DNA of 64,000 bases from Pseudomonas sp. 31-12 (lineage in GTDB: Bacteria; Pseudomonadota; Gammaproteobacteria; Pseudomonadales; Pseudomonadaceae), in NCBI RefSeq assembly GCF_003151075.1, contig NZ_CP029482.1, positions 3,348,001 to 3,412,000 of the forward strand. The letters are read 5' to 3'. The translations under genes and the position numbers were made by a program. Every line of letters begins with the position of its first letter. Positions within the stretch are counted from its first letter, which is position 1. Under the pieces are notes generated by a model. The model worked only from the letters and a program-made list of their open reading frames with translations, did no database searches and was not told the origin of the DNA. Of the stretch, positions 47,941 through 57,729 are shown piece after piece.

Positions 47941-49362
47941 ATGCCTGCCAGATCCGCCAGCCCAGCCTTGCGGCTGCCTTCCATCGACAGTTTGCTGCGC
48001 CACCCGGCGTGTCAGCCTTTGGCCGAGCGTTACGGGCGTGACGCGCTGCTGGCCAGTCTGCGGCAGTTGCTCGATGACCTGCGCGAGCCGGTGCTTTCAA
48101 GCCAACTCGACGCCATTGAACTCACTCCCGAAGTCTTGGCCGGCAGAGCCGGCGAGCGCCTGGCCCTGCGGCATCGCAGCCACGTACGCCGGGTGTTCAA
48201 CCTCACCGGCACGGTGCTGCACACCAACCTCGGTCGGGCGTTGTTGCCGGACGAAGCCATCGAAGCCGTGCAAATGGCCGCCCGTTATCCGCTCAATCTG
48301 GAATTCGACCTGCACAGCGGCAAACGCGGCGACCGTGACGACCTGATCGAAGGCCTGATCCGCGAACTGACCGGCGCCGAAGCGGTGACCGTGGTCAACA
48401 ACAATGCCGCCGCCGTGCTGCTGACGCTCAATAGCCTGGGCGCGCGCAAGGAAGGGATCATTTCCCGGGGCGAGCTGATCGAAATCGGCGGCGCCTTCCG
48501 CATTCCCGACATCATGGCCCGGGCCGGCGTACGGCTGCATGAAGTCGGCACCACCAACCGCACCCATGCCCGGGATTACGAGGCCGCAATCGGCCCGCGC
48601 AGTGGCCTGGTGATGCGGGTGCATGCGAGCAATTACGCCATTGAAGGCTTCACCGCCCGGGTGCCGACGGCCGAGCTGGCTGCGCTGGCGCATAAGCACG
48701 GTCTGCCACTGCTCGAAGACCTCGGCAGCGGCAGTTTGCTGGACCTGACGCGCTGGGGTTTGCCCGCCGAACCCACGGTGCGCCAGGCGCTGATCGATGG
48801 CGCGGACATCGTCACCTTCAGCGGCGACAAATTACTCGGCGGCCCTCAGGCCGGGTTGATCGTGGGTCGCAAAGACCTGATTGCGAAGATCAAAAAGAAT
48901 CCGCTCAAGCGTGCGCTGCGGGTCGACAAATTAACGCTGGCGGCCCTCGAAGCGGTATTGGGTCTGTACCGCAATCCTGATCGACTGGCCGAACGGCTGC
49001 CGAGCCTGCGCCTGCTGACCCGACCGCAAGCCGACATCCTTGCTCAAGCCGAACGCCTGCAACCGTCATTGGCGCAGGCCGTGGGCGATGGCTGGACCGT
49101 CAGCGCGCTGCCGGCGCTGGGCATGATCGGCAGCGGCAGCCAACCGGTGGCGCGTCTGCCGAGCGCCGCTTTATGCCTGCGACCACAGGTCAGCAAGCGC
49201 CTGCGCGGACGGCAATTGCTGAACCTTGAGGCCGCGTTTCGTCAGCTGGCCATTCCGGTGCTGGGCCGACTTGACGACGACGCGCTGTGGCTCGACCTGC
49301 GCCAACTGGATGACGAAGCCGCGTGGCTGGCGCAACTCGATCAATTGCAGGTGCCGGGGTGA
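47941..49362 (+). CDS. selA: L-seryl-tRNA(Sec) selenium transferase
   Basis: The 473-residue PLP enzyme converts Ser-tRNA(Sec) to Sec-tRNA(Sec) using selenophosphate. The PLP lysine is Lys297 in [12 protein letters not shown] (E. coli Lys295). [21 protein letters not shown] and SNYAIEGF are family motifs. The ATG at 47941 follows GGGAG. It lies between fdhE and selB and overlaps selB by four bases (GTGA). Confidence 0.95.
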   Translation: MPARSASPALRLPSIDSLLRHPACQPLAERYGRDALLASLRQLLDDLREPVLSSQLDAIELTPEVLAGRAGERLALRHRSHVRRVFNLTGTVLHTNLGRALLPDEAIEAVQMAARYPLNLEFDLHSGKRGDRDDLIEGLIRELTGAEAVTVVNNNAAAVLLTLNSLGARKEGIISRGELIEIGGAFRIPDIMARAGVRLHEVGTTNRTHARDYEAAIGPRSGLVMRVHASNYAIEGFTARVPTAELAALAHKHGLPLLEDLGSGSLLDLTRWGLPAEPTVRQALIDGADIVTFSGDKLLGGPQAGLIVGRKDLIAKIKKNPLKRALRVDKLTLAALEAVLGLYRNPDRLAERLPSLRLLTRPQADILAQAERLQPSLAQAVGDGWTVSALPALGMIGSGSQPVARLPSAALCLRPQVSKRLRGRQLLNLEAAFRQLAIPVLGRLDDDALWLDLRQLDDEAAWLAQLDQLQVPG

Positions 49363-51266
49363 TCGTCGGCACTGCCGGGCACATCGACCACGGCAAGACG
49401 TTATTGCTCCAGGCCTTGACCGGCCAGGCCGGCGACCGTCGGCGGGAAGAACGCGAACGGGGCATGACCATCGACCTCGGCTATCTCTACGCGGCGTTGG
49501 AACCGGGCGCGGCATTGACCGGTTTTATCGACGTGCCTGGTCATGAACGCTTCACCCACAACATGCTGGCCGGTGCCCAGGGCATCGATCTGGTGTTGCT
49601 GGTGGTCGCCGCGGATGACGGCGTCATGCCGCAGACCCGCGAACATCTGGCGATCGTCGAACTGCTGGGCATCCCTCGAGCCTTGGTGGCGATCAGCAAA
49701 TGCGACCGGGTCGATCCTGCCCGCGTGCAGGCCGTGCGCGAGCAGATCGAAACCTTACTGGCGCCCGGACCTTTTGCCAGCGCGCCGCAGATTGCGCTGT
49801 CGAGCGTGACCGGGGAGGGCGTCGAGGCTTTGCGTCAGGCCTTATTGGATGCGCAGCGTGATGTCCTTCAGCGCAGCACGAGCGGCGGTTTTAGGCTGGC
49901 GATTGATCGTGCCTTCAGCGTGGCCGGTGCCGGTATCGTGGTGACCGGCACCGCACTGTCGGGCCAGGTTGTTGTGGGCGACACGCTGATGCTCGGTCCG
50001 CTAGGAAAAACCGTGCGCGTACGTGGCTTGCATGCGCAAAATCAAGCCGCGGACAGCGCATTTGCGGGCCAGCGAGTCGCGCTTAACCTGAGCGCCGAGC
50101 GTCTTTCACTGGAGCAGATTCACCGGGGTCACTGGCTGGTGGCGGAGTGGCTGTATGCGCCGACCCAGCGGCTGGACATCGATATGCAGTTGCTGACCAG
50201 CGAAGCCAAGCCCTTCGAGCATTTTCAGCCGGTGCATGTTCACGTGGGGACTCAGGACGTCACCGGGCGAATAGCGCTGCTGGAAGGTGCCAGCGTTGCG
50301 CCAGCCGAGCGTATGTTCGCGCAAATCCTGCTGAACGCCCCAGTGCAGGCGGTGAAGGGCGATCCTTTGATTCTGCGTGACCAAAGTGCCCAACGCACCC
50401 TCGGCGGCGGTCGGGTGCTCGACCCGTTCGCGCCGACCCGACACCGCCGCAGTCCCGAGCGATTGGCCCAGCTCCAGGCGCTCGCCACCCATGATGCTCT
50501 GGAAGATGTCCTGCCTGCGTTATTGCTGAACAGTGAAACCGGGCTCGATCCGCAGCGCCTTGAGCGCCAGTTCAACCGGCCGCGTGACACCTGGGTGCTG
50601 CCCGCCAATGTCCGTTTGATCGATACACGCCAAGGGCCGTTGCTGTTCAGCGCTGACCGCTGGGAGTCCCTGAAAGTGCCGTTGCTGGAACAGCTGGCAC
50701 GCTTCCACCAACTCGAACCCGACCAGATGGGACCCGACCGGGATCGCCTGCGCCGCTTCACCGGCACTGCGCTGGACCGTCCGACCTTCATCAGCCTGCT
50801 CGACGAACTGCTCGCCAGCGGCGCCCTGCATACCAGCGGGCCGTGGCTGCATTTGCCCGAGCATCAGGTGCGCTTGAGTGAAGACAATGAAGCCCTGTGG
50901 CAACAGCTGCAGCCGGTGTTCGAACAGGCCGGGTTCAATGCCCCTTGGGTGCGTGATCTTGGTCATGACGAAGCGGCGGTGCGCCTGCTGCTGCGCAAAA
51001 TGGCGAGGTTGGGATTGGTGCATCAAGTCGTCCGCGACCTGTTCTACACCGACGCAATCATCCGCCGATTGGCGGCTATGCTTGTGCAACTGGCCGCGCA
51101 GGACCCGGTGATTCAGGTCGCGGCGTTTCGCGATGCAGTGGGCCTTGGCCGTAAGCGCAGCATCCAGATTCTCGAATACTTCGACCGGCTGGGCCTGACC
51201 CGACGCTTTGGCGACAAGCGCCATCTGCGTCTCGACAATGCCTTGGCGCAACGATCAGACAACTGA
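49359..51266 (+). CDS. selB: Selenocysteine-specific elongation factor SelB
   Basis: The 635-residue protein has an EF-Tu-like GTPase front (G1 [28 protein letters not shown]) and four winged-helix units at the C-terminus that bind the SECIS hairpin. It delivers Sec-tRNA(Sec) to the UGA in fdnG. It starts with GTG inside the selA stop region, so the two are translationally coupled. The tRNA gene selC follows seven bases downstream. Confidence 0.95.
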   Translation: MIVGTAGHIDHGKTLLLQALTGQAGDRRREERERGMTIDLGYLYAALEPGAALTGFIDVPGHERFTHNMLAGAQGIDLVLLVVAADDGVMPQTREHLAIVELLGIPRALVAISKCDRVDPARVQAVREQIETLLAPGPFASAPQIALSSVTGEGVEALRQALLDAQRDVLQRSTSGGFRLAIDRAFSVAGAGIVVTGTALSGQVVVGDTLMLGPLGKTVRVRGLHAQNQAADSAFAGQRVALNLSAERLSLEQIHRGHWLVAEWLYAPTQRLDIDMQLLTSEAKPFEHFQPVHVHVGTQDVTGRIALLEGASVAPAERMFAQILLNAPVQAVKGDPLILRDQSAQRTLGGGRVLDPFAPTRHRRSPERLAQLQALATHDALEDVLPALLLNSETGLDPQRLERQFNRPRDTWVLPANVRLIDTRQGPLLFSADRWESLKVPLLEQLARFHQLEPDQMGPDRDRLRRFTGTALDRPTFISLLDELLASGALHTSGPWLHLPEHQVRLSEDNEALWQQLQPVFEQAGFNAPWVRDLGHDEAAVRLLLRKMARLGLVHQVVRDLFYTDAIIRRLAAMLVQLAAQDPVIQVAAFRDAVGLGRKRSIQILEYFDRLGLTRRFGDKRHLRLDNALAQRSDN

Positions 51267-51272
51267 CTTCAA

Positions 51273-51368
51273 GGAAGGCAATCGCGCCCGGTGGCGCGGC
51301 CGGGCTTCAAACCCGGTTGGGGACGGCATCCGTTCCCGGGCAGGTTCGACTCCGGCTGCCTTCCGCCA
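51273..51368 (+). tRNA. selC: tRNA-Sec (anticodon UCA)
   Basis: A 96-base gene including the encoded CCA has the 8-bp acceptor stem unique to tRNA-Sec (GGAAGGCA with TGCCTTCC). The anticodon TCA lies at 51307-51309 in the loop CTTCAAA. A long variable arm (GGGGACGGCATCCGTTCCC) and the T-loop region GGTTCGACTCC are also present. It reads UGA. It follows the selB stop closely and sits beside the only selenoprotein gene in the window. Confidence 0.95.
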
Positions 51369-51390
51369 TTTCCAGCGCCATTGATCTCCT

Positions 51391-51450
51391 GTGGGAGCGA
51401 GCCTTTGTGGTGAGGGGGATAAATCCCCTCACCACACAAGCCCACTCCCA
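51391..51450. repeat. REP-type inverted pair directly after selC
   Basis: An outer GTGGGAG/CTCCCAC and an inner palindrome around GATAAATC (a near copy of the one at 16487-16516) form a doublet. It may end the selB-selC transcript. Confidence 0.75.
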
Positions 51451-51483
51451 CTCTGGGACGGTGGTCACTGCATTACATTCCCC

Positions 51484-52794
51484 TCACAGATGCCCGACGT
51501 TCAGCGGGTACTGGATGACCACGTACACCCGATCAATGTCATCGCCGGCCTGCGCCGTATTAGCCCGATGCGACACATGGGACAGTTGCAGGGACAACCC
51601 CTTGGCCTTACCGGACTGCACGATGTAGCGCAGGTCGATGTCGCGTTCCCAATGCCGGCCACCATCGCCTTGTTGTGGCACATAGTTACCGATGGACTCA
51701 TCAAAAGGGTTGTAGGCGCCGCCCTTGGGCGCATGGGTGCCGTCGATCTGGCTGCCCATGACGTAGCGCGTCATGAAATTCAGGCCGGGTATCCCGAAGG
51801 TGCTCAAATCGAGGTCGTAGCGTGCCTGCCACGAGCGTTCGTGGGCGCCGTTGAAGTCGGCGTATTTGATCGAGTTGGCGAGGTAGATCGAATCGCCGCC
51901 GACAAAATCGAACGGCGTGTCGCCATTGATTTTTTGATACGCCAGGGTGAAGGCATGCGCCGCGACGGTGTACTTGCCCGAGAGGCTGAACGCGGTGTTG
52001 TCGATGGCGCCGGCCAACGCTTTGCCGGTGTCCTGCGTGTGGTAGAGGTTGGCGTCAAGCAACACCCCGGGCTGCTTCAGGTGCAGGTTGGCGTAATACT
52101 GGTGCCAGGTGTCGGTCAGTTCTGAAGCGTAGAGCGCGCCGCCGACGGGGCGTTGGGTAAACAGGTCGGTGCCGAGAAACGTAATGCCGCCGGCCTCGGT
52201 GTTGGCACCGTAGCCGTAGAAGTTGCCCTTGCCCGAAGAACTGTCCTGGTTCTTGAACGCTGTGAAATGACCGGCCACCAGATTCATGTCATCGATTTCG
52301 CGGCTGTTCAGCAGCAAGCCTGTGGCGTATTCCGGTTGCAGGCGTTTGTCCGCGGTGTCGAACACCGGGGTTTCCACCATCATTTCACCGAAGGCCAAAG
52401 TGGTTCGCGAGGCTCTGATTTTCAGCGCGCCGCCGCCACTGGAATAGCTGTCTTCGCTACGACCGTCATCATTGACGGGCAGCAATCCGGTTCCGGAATG
52501 CCCCTTGCCGCCATCCAGTTTCAACCCCCAAAAGGCATGGGCATCCAGGCCAAAACCAAGCGTGCCGGGTGTGAAACCGGATTCAAAAGTGCTGATAAAG
52601 CCTTGAGCCCATTCCGCTTTATAGCTTTTGCCTGTCGGCGAAGGGGAGCGGTAATCGCTGTTGAGGTAGAAGTTACGGCTGAGTACATCAAGCGTCGCGC
52701 CATCCACAAACCCTTGTGCGGGTTCATCCGCCAAGGCGGTTCCGGCGAATAGCATCGACAACCAAAAGGAAAGGACTTGCTTGCGAAACTTCAT
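51484..52794 (-). CDS. OprD-family outer membrane porin
   Basis: The 436-residue protein has a signal peptide ending TALA and begins QGFVDGATLDVLSRNFY, typical of OprD porins. Other signs are YASELTDTWHQYYANL and the C-terminal strand with YVVIQYPLNVGHL. It should form a specific channel for small acids or amino acids; the substrate is unknown. The true start is the ATG at 52794. The next gene upstream is an isochorismatase-like hydrolase on the same strand. Confidence 0.92.
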   Translation of the reverse strand: MKFRKQVLSFWLSMLFAGTALADEPAQGFVDGATLDVLSRNFYLNSDYRSPSPTGKSYKAEWAQGFISTFESGFTPGTLGFGLDAHAFWGLKLDGGKGHSGTGLLPVNDDGRSEDSYSSGGGALKIRASRTTLAFGEMMVETPVFDTADKRLQPEYATGLLLNSREIDDMNLVAGHFTAFKNQDSSSGKGNFYGYGANTEAGGITFLGTDLFTQRPVGGALYASELTDTWHQYYANLHLKQPGVLLDANLYHTQDTGKALAGAIDNTAFSLSGKYTVAAHAFTLAYQKINGDTPFDFVGGDSIYLANSIKYADFNGAHERSWQARYDLDLSTFGIPGLNFMTRYVMGSQIDGTHAPKGGAYNPFDESIGNYVPQQGDGGRHWERDIDLRYIVQSGKAKGLSLQLSHVSHRANTAQAGDDIDRVYVVIQYPLNVGHL

Positions 52795-52860
52795 CGTCAA
52801 TCACCACAAAGCAACGACTGCGCAATGTCCGCAGTCGCTGGCTATTTACAGGAAAAGCGC

Positions 52861-53514
52861 TTAGTGGCCTTCCGAGGCACCGAACATGGTTTTGGCGTAG
52901 ATCAGGCCAAGACCATAGGAGCCACCGTTGGCAATCGAGGTTTTCACGGTTTCTTCGTAGGTCTCGGTACGCGCCCAGTCGCGCTGCAGTTCGAGCAGGT
53001 ATTGCAGCGAGGTCATTGGGCGGGCGCCGATCTGGATCATGCGCTGCATGGCCATTTCATGGGCTTCGGTGCTGACGTCGCCACAGGCATCGGCGATCAC
53101 GTAGACCTCGAAACCCTGGTCGATGGCCGACAGCGCCGGGCCGACGATGCACACCGAGGTCCACAGGCCGGCGAGGACGATTTTCTGTTTGCCGAAGGCG
53201 TTGACTTCAACGGCGATGCGCTCGTCTTCCCAGGTGTTCATGCTGGTGCGGTCGATGACGTTGTGTTCCGGGAACACTGACTTGATTTCGTCGAAGATCG
53301 GCCCGGAAAAGCTCTTCTCGGCGACGGTGGTGAGGATGGTCGAGACCTTGAAGCCCCGCGCGGCCTTGGCCACCAGTGCGGCGTTGTTGCGCAGGGTGAC
53401 GGCGTCGATCGACTTGGTCGCGAAGGACATCTGCGATTGGTGGTCGATCATGATCAGGGTGTGGTCGGTCGGGGTCAGCAGGGTTTTGCCGGGAACGGCT
53501 TTGGCGATGGTCAT
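52861..53514 (-). CDS. Isochorismatase-family hydrolase
   Basis: The 217-residue cysteine hydrolase has catalytic Asp in LIMIDHQSQM, Lys in VAEKSF and Cys in GLWTSVCIVGPAL, the triad of the isochorismatase superfamily (YcaC-like). It may hydrolyse an amide, such as a nicotinamide-like compound. AAGGAC precedes the ATG at 53514. The gene lies between the porin and the PHB synthase gene. Confidence 0.87.
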   Translation of the reverse strand: MTIAKAVPGKTLLTPTDHTLIMIDHQSQMSFATKSIDAVTLRNNAALVAKAARGFKVSTILTTVAEKSFSGPIFDEIKSVFPEHNVIDRTSMNTWEDERIAVEVNAFGKQKIVLAGLWTSVCIVGPALSAIDQGFEVYVIADACGDVSTEAHEMAMQRMIQIGARPMTSLQYLLELQRDWARTETYEETVKTSIANGGSYGLGLIYAKTMFGASEGH

Positions 53515-53659
53515 GGCGAGGTCCTTACGGGTGAGTGAGGAGGCCATGGTTGCGTAGATTCGGGCGGGGATATTGAGTCGATGTGCTGTGTTTGGGATTT
53601 TTGCGAGGACGCGTGAAGAACGGCCCCGCACACTACCGGTCAGTGTGCGGGGCAGTCTG

Positions 53660-55363
53660 TCATTGCATCACATAACGCCCGGGTGCCGATTCAATCGCCG
53701 TGTATTGCGCGTTGCCCGTGTGCAGCACGGAAGCCTGGCGCTCGCCGGACTGCTCTGCGAGCCAGACGAACCAGTCATTCCACCAGCTACCGGCATGTTC
53801 CTGGGCATTCATGAACCAGGTTTCAGGGTCCTTCGTGACCCGATTGTTGGTCCAGTAATGGCGTTTTTCCTTGGCCGGCGGGTTGATGACCCCGGCGATA
53901 TGCCCGGAGGCACCCAGCACAAAGCGCTTGGTCCCGGAGAGCAATTGGGTGCTGGCATAAGCGCTGCGCCACGGCACGATGTGATCATCATGCGTTGCGA
54001 GGATGTACGCCGGCGCATCGATAGCGCGCAGGTCGAGTTTGACCCCGCAGCAGTCCAGCTCGCCGGATTTCAGATCGTTCTGCAAGTAGGTGTGGCGCAG
54101 ATACCAGCAGTACATCGGGCCTGGAAGGTTGGTGCTGTCGTTGTTCCAGAACAGCAGGTCAAGGGGAATCGGCTTCTGGCCCTTGAGGTATTTGTCGACG
54201 TTGTAGTTCCACCACAAATCGTTGGGGCGCAGCAGCGAGAAGGTGTTGCCCATGTCCTCGCCCTTGAACAGGCCGATGGGGCCATCCAGGCCGCCGATGG
54301 TGCGCTCGCGGTAGGCCACCAGTTGCTCGTCGACGAAGATGTCGATAGGGCCGGTGTCGAGGTAATCGAGGAAGGTGGTCAACAGGCTCACGCTGCCGAT
54401 GTCCTTGTCGCCGCGCGCCGCCAGTACGGCCAGCGCCGAACTCAACAGCGTGCCGCCGATGCAGAAGCCAACGCAGTTGGGACGTTGCTCGCCGCTGATC
54501 TCGCGGGTCACTTGCAGGCCTTTGATGATGCCGGTTTCGATCAGGTCATCCCAGGTGGTGCCGGCGTGCGCCTGATCGAAGTTGCGCCACGACATCAGGA
54601 ACACCGGGTGGCCTTGTTGCAACAGATGGCGAACCATCGAATTGTCCGGGCGCAGGTCGAGGATGTAGTACTTGTTGATCGACGGCGGGACGATGAACAC
54701 CGGGCGCCGGTACTGGGTTTCGCTTTGCGGGTAGTACTGAATCAGCTGGAACAGTTCGTTCTCGAACACCACTTCGCCGGGCGTATTGGCCAGGTCGACG
54801 CCGACGGTGAAGGCGCCGCTGTCGCACTGGCGCATCTTGCCTTCCTGCAGGTCGCTGGCCAGGTGCAACAGGCCGGTGAACAGGCTGCCACCCTGAGTGT
54901 CGACGACGCGCTGCAAGGCATCGGGGTTGCTCGCCAAAAAGTTGCTGGGGGCTCCGGCGGCAATCGCTTGCTCCACCAGGTACAGCAGGCGCTGGCGGGG
55001 TTTCTTGTCTTTGATCGGCAGTTTATCGAGCAGCTTCAGCAGGAAACCGGCATTGAGCAGGTAGAACGCGGCGAGGGAGCCGAACAGCGGCGTGCTCCAG
55101 TTGCCGCTGGCAAAACGTCGATCTTCAAAGGAGAACGGCTGGCCGGTCAGCAGCCGCTGGCCCAGATCACCCCATTGGGTTTGATACTCGGTTTGCAGGC
55201 TTTCCAGGGTGGTGCGCGGCAGGTCGAACCACTCTTCGTATTCCTGGCCGGTGAACCATGGATTGGTGCTGACCCACAGGCGTAATTGTTGCACTGCAAA
55301 GGAGGCAATGAACGGGACTTGGCCGGACCAGAAGGTGTTGAAAGTGTGCGCGTTATTGTCCAT
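53660..55363 (-). CDS. phaC: Class I polyhydroxyalkanoate (PHB) synthase
   Basis: The 567-residue synthase has the nucleophile elbow GFCIGGTLL with Cys301, the Asp in ATHDDHIVPW and the His in GASGHIAGVIN. The size and the neighbouring phaB and phaA point to a short-chain-length class I enzyme that polymerises 3-hydroxybutyryl-CoA, not the PhaC1/PhaC2 pair of most pseudomonads. The start at 55363 (MDNNAHTFNTFW) is preferred. It is the last gene of the phaB-phaA-phaC operon. Confidence 0.93.
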   Translation of the reverse strand: MDNNAHTFNTFWSGQVPFIASFAVQQLRLWVSTNPWFTGQEYEEWFDLPRTTLESLQTEYQTQWGDLGQRLLTGQPFSFEDRRFASGNWSTPLFGSLAAFYLLNAGFLLKLLDKLPIKDKKPRQRLLYLVEQAIAAGAPSNFLASNPDALQRVVDTQGGSLFTGLLHLASDLQEGKMRQCDSGAFTVGVDLANTPGEVVFENELFQLIQYYPQSETQYRRPVFIVPPSINKYYILDLRPDNSMVRHLLQQGHPVFLMSWRNFDQAHAGTTWDDLIETGIIKGLQVTREISGEQRPNCVGFCIGGTLLSSALAVLAARGDKDIGSVSLLTTFLDYLDTGPIDIFVDEQLVAYRERTIGGLDGPIGLFKGEDMGNTFSLLRPNDLWWNYNVDKYLKGQKPIPLDLLFWNNDSTNLPGPMYCWYLRHTYLQNDLKSGELDCCGVKLDLRAIDAPAYILATHDDHIVPWRSAYASTQLLSGTKRFVLGASGHIAGVINPPAKEKRHYWTNNRVTKDPETWFMNAQEHAGSWWNDWFVWLAEQSGERQASVLHTGNAQYTAIESAPGRYVMQ

Positions 55364-55465
55364 GGAACTCCTTGCCCACATCGCAAAACCGGGCGAAAAA
55401 AAACCGCGGTGCCGGAATTCGGCACCGCGTCAGCAGTCAAGCAAGCAGTCCTGTGTTTCTTGTTT

Positions 55466-56644
55466 TTATCGTTCGATGACCAGGCTGACGCCTTGGCCGC
55501 CACCGATGCACAACGTGGCCAAGCCTTTTTTGCCGTCACGGCGAATCAGTTCGTGCACCAGCGACACCAGAATCCGCGCGCCTGACGCGCCGATCGGATG
55601 ACCCAGCGCAATCGCGCCACCGTTGACGTTGACCTTGTTCGTGTCCCAGCCCAGTTCTTTGCCGACCGCCAGCGATTGCGCGGCGAACGCTTCGTTGGCT
55701 TCGATCAGGTCGAGGTCGTCCAGGCTCCAGCCGGCTTTCTCCAGCACCAGGCGAGTGGCCGGTACCGGGCCGATGCCCATGATCGACGGGTCGACGCCTG
55801 CGCTGGCGTAAGCCTTGATGCGCGCCAGCACCGGCAAGCCGAGGGCTTGGGCCTTGGCGGCGCTGGCCAGCAGCAACACGGCGGCGCCATCGTTGAGGGT
55901 CGACGAATTGCCGGCGGTCACGCTGCCGTCTTTCTGGAACGCCGGTTTGAGGTTGCTCAATGCTTGCAGCGTGCCGCCCGGGCGCGGTTGTTCATCCGTA
56001 TCGAACACCAGCGGATCGCCCTTGCGCTGAGGGATCAGGATCGGGGTGATTTGCCCCTTGAAGTAGCCCGCTTCGATGGCGGCGGCCGCTTTCTGTTGCG
56101 AGGCGGCGGCGAAGGCGTCCTGATCTTCGCGGCTGAGGCTGTACTTCGTGGCCAGGTTCTCAGCGGTGATGCCCATGTGGTAGTCGTTGAAGGCGTCCCA
56201 CAAACCGTCTTGAATCACGCTGTCCTGCAATTGCGCATGACCCAGGCGCAGACCGGTGCGTACCTTGGGCAGCACATACGGCGCCAGGCTCATGTTTTCC
56301 TGACCGCCGGCAATCACCAGCTCGGCGTCGCCGCAACGGATCGCTTGAACGGCAAGCTGAACAGCCTTGAGGCCCGAGCCGCAAACCTTGTTCAGGGTCA
56401 GGGCAGGGGTGGTAAAGGGCAGGCCGGCCTTGATCGCCGTCTGGCGTGCCGGGTTTTGCCCCGAGCCTGCGGTGAGGACCTGGCCGAGGATCACTTCATC
56501 AATTTGCGCGCCGTCCAGACCGGTTTCTTCCAGCAGACGGCGAATCACCGCGGCGCCCAGCTCGGTGGCTGGAATCGCCGACAAGGCCCCTTGAAAACTG
56601 CCGATGGCGGTACGTGTAGCGGCAACGATTACGACTTCGTTCAT
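55466..56644 (-). CDS. phaA: Acetyl-CoA acetyltransferase (beta-ketothiolase)
   Basis: The 392-residue thiolase has the acylated Cys in [11 protein letters not shown], the His in [16 protein letters not shown] and the C-terminal Cys in [10 protein letters not shown]. It condenses two acetyl-CoA molecules to acetoacetyl-CoA, the first step in PHB synthesis. The start at 56644 begins [12 protein letters not shown]. It lies 57 bases downstream of phaB. Confidence 0.95.
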   Translation of the reverse strand: MNEVVIVAATRTAIGSFQGALSAIPATELGAAVIRRLLEETGLDGAQIDEVILGQVLTAGSGQNPARQTAIKAGLPFTTPALTLNKVCGSGLKAVQLAVQAIRCGDAELVIAGGQENMSLAPYVLPKVRTGLRLGHAQLQDSVIQDGLWDAFNDYHMGITAENLATKYSLSREDQDAFAAASQQKAAAAIEAGYFKGQITPILIPQRKGDPLVFDTDEQPRPGGTLQALSNLKPAFQKDGSVTAGNSSTLNDGAAVLLLASAAKAQALGLPVLARIKAYASAGVDPSIMGIGPVPATRLVLEKAGWSLDDLDLIEANEAFAAQSLAVGKELGWDTNKVNVNGGAIALGHPIGASGARILVSLVHELIRRDGKKGLATLCIGGGQGVSLVIER

Positions 56645-56701
56645 GCGTGACCTCATTAAAATTTTGTCCAGCGGGAACAGGGCGTCCTTGCCCTGATCGG
56701 T

Positions 56702-57448
56702 CTACTGCATGTTCATGCCGCCGTTCACCGAGAAGTCGGCGCCGGTGCTGTAGCCCGATTCATCGGAAGCCAGCCAGGCAACGATCGAAGCGATTTCTTC
56801 GGGTTGGCCGAGGCGCCCGACCGGGGTGGCCGCAATCATGGTGTCGAGGATGTCCGGGCGGATGGCCGCGGTCATGCTGGTCTGGATGTAACCCGGGGAG
56901 ACGGTGTTGACGGTCACGCCCTTGCCGGACACTTCCCGCGCCAGGGCCATGGTGAAGCCGTGGATGCCGGCCTTGGCCGCGCTGTAGTTGGTCTGGCCGA
57001 ACTGGCCGCGCTGACCGTTGATCGAGGAAATATTGATCACCCGTCCCCAGCCCTTGGCCAACATGCCTTCAATCACCTGCTTGGTGGTGTTGAATACGCC
57101 GCTCAGGTTGGTGCCGATGACCGCGTTCCAGTCCTCGGGCGTCAGCTTGCGAAAGGAGGCATCGCGAGTGATGCCGGCGTTGTTGACCAGCACATCGATC
57201 GGGCCGAACTGTTCGCGCGCCATCTCGAAGGCCTTGCGCGTCGACTCCCAATCGGTGATGTCGCCGTAGACGCATTCGAACTGATAACCGGCCGCCAGTT
57301 GAGTGGCAATCCAATCATTCTTGCGGGCGGAATCGGCGCTACAGCCGACGATGACCTTGAATCCTTCCTTGTACAGGCGCTGGCTTATCGCCGTGCCAAT
57401 CCCACCCATACCACCTGTGACCAACGCAATACGACCAAGCGACTTCAT
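56702..57448 (-). CDS. phaB: Acetoacetyl-CoA reductase
   Basis: The 248-residue SDR has the cofactor motif TGGMGGIGTA, NNAGITRDA, catalytic Tyr-x-x-x-Lys in YSAAKAG, and SPGYIQTSMT, the pattern of NADPH-dependent PhaB. It makes (R)-3-hydroxybutyryl-CoA. GGAG precedes the ATG at 57448. The gene leads the phaBAC operon and has a TGCGCTGCA palindrome in its leader. Confidence 0.95.
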   Translation of the reverse strand: MKSLGRIALVTGGMGGIGTAISQRLYKEGFKVIVGCSADSARKNDWIATQLAAGYQFECVYGDITDWESTRKAFEMAREQFGPIDVLVNNAGITRDASFRKLTPEDWNAVIGTNLSGVFNTTKQVIEGMLAKGWGRVINISSINGQRGQFGQTNYSAAKAGIHGFTMALAREVSGKGVTVNTVSPGYIQTSMTAAIRPDILDTMIAATPVGRLGQPEEIASIVAWLASDESGYSTGADFSVNGGMNMQ

Positions 57449-57468
57449 AAGCTCCGTTCCTTTTTTGT

Positions 57469-57483
57469 TTTTGCGCTGCAAGA
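57469..57483. promoter_or_regulatory. Candidate PhaR operator upstream of phaB
   Basis: TTTTGCGCTGCAAGA keeps the core TTGC-GCT-GCAA of the phaP-upstream palindrome. It begins 21 bases upstream of the phaB start codon. Confidence 0.45.
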
Positions 57484-57729
57484 TGGGCGATTGTTCGGTA
57501 TTGGCGGGGGATGCGGAAGTGTTGGGAGGTGACGGCGTGGTGTCCAACGGTGCCACGAGCGGTTTAGTTGCATCGGGGCGACGAATGGCTCGAAACACTG
57601 GCGAAAAGTGAGGAGTACCTATACTGGGATCAATATTGGCAACGAAACAACCCGTTAGAATTTTGCTTCATCGCAGATCAGTCATGGCTCCGGACAGGAT
57701 GTTCGGTTCCACAGGTCATTGAGGACGCC

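Noticed and set aside
51273..51368. selC as the attachment site of an integrated island
   Set aside because: No integrase gene and no second copy of the tRNA 3' end were seen in the window, so there is no direct evidence of integration here.
53660..55363. Medium-chain PhaC1/PhaC2 synthase
   Set aside because: The neighbours are phaA and phaB rather than phaZ and phaD, and the length and motifs fit class I short-chain synthases.
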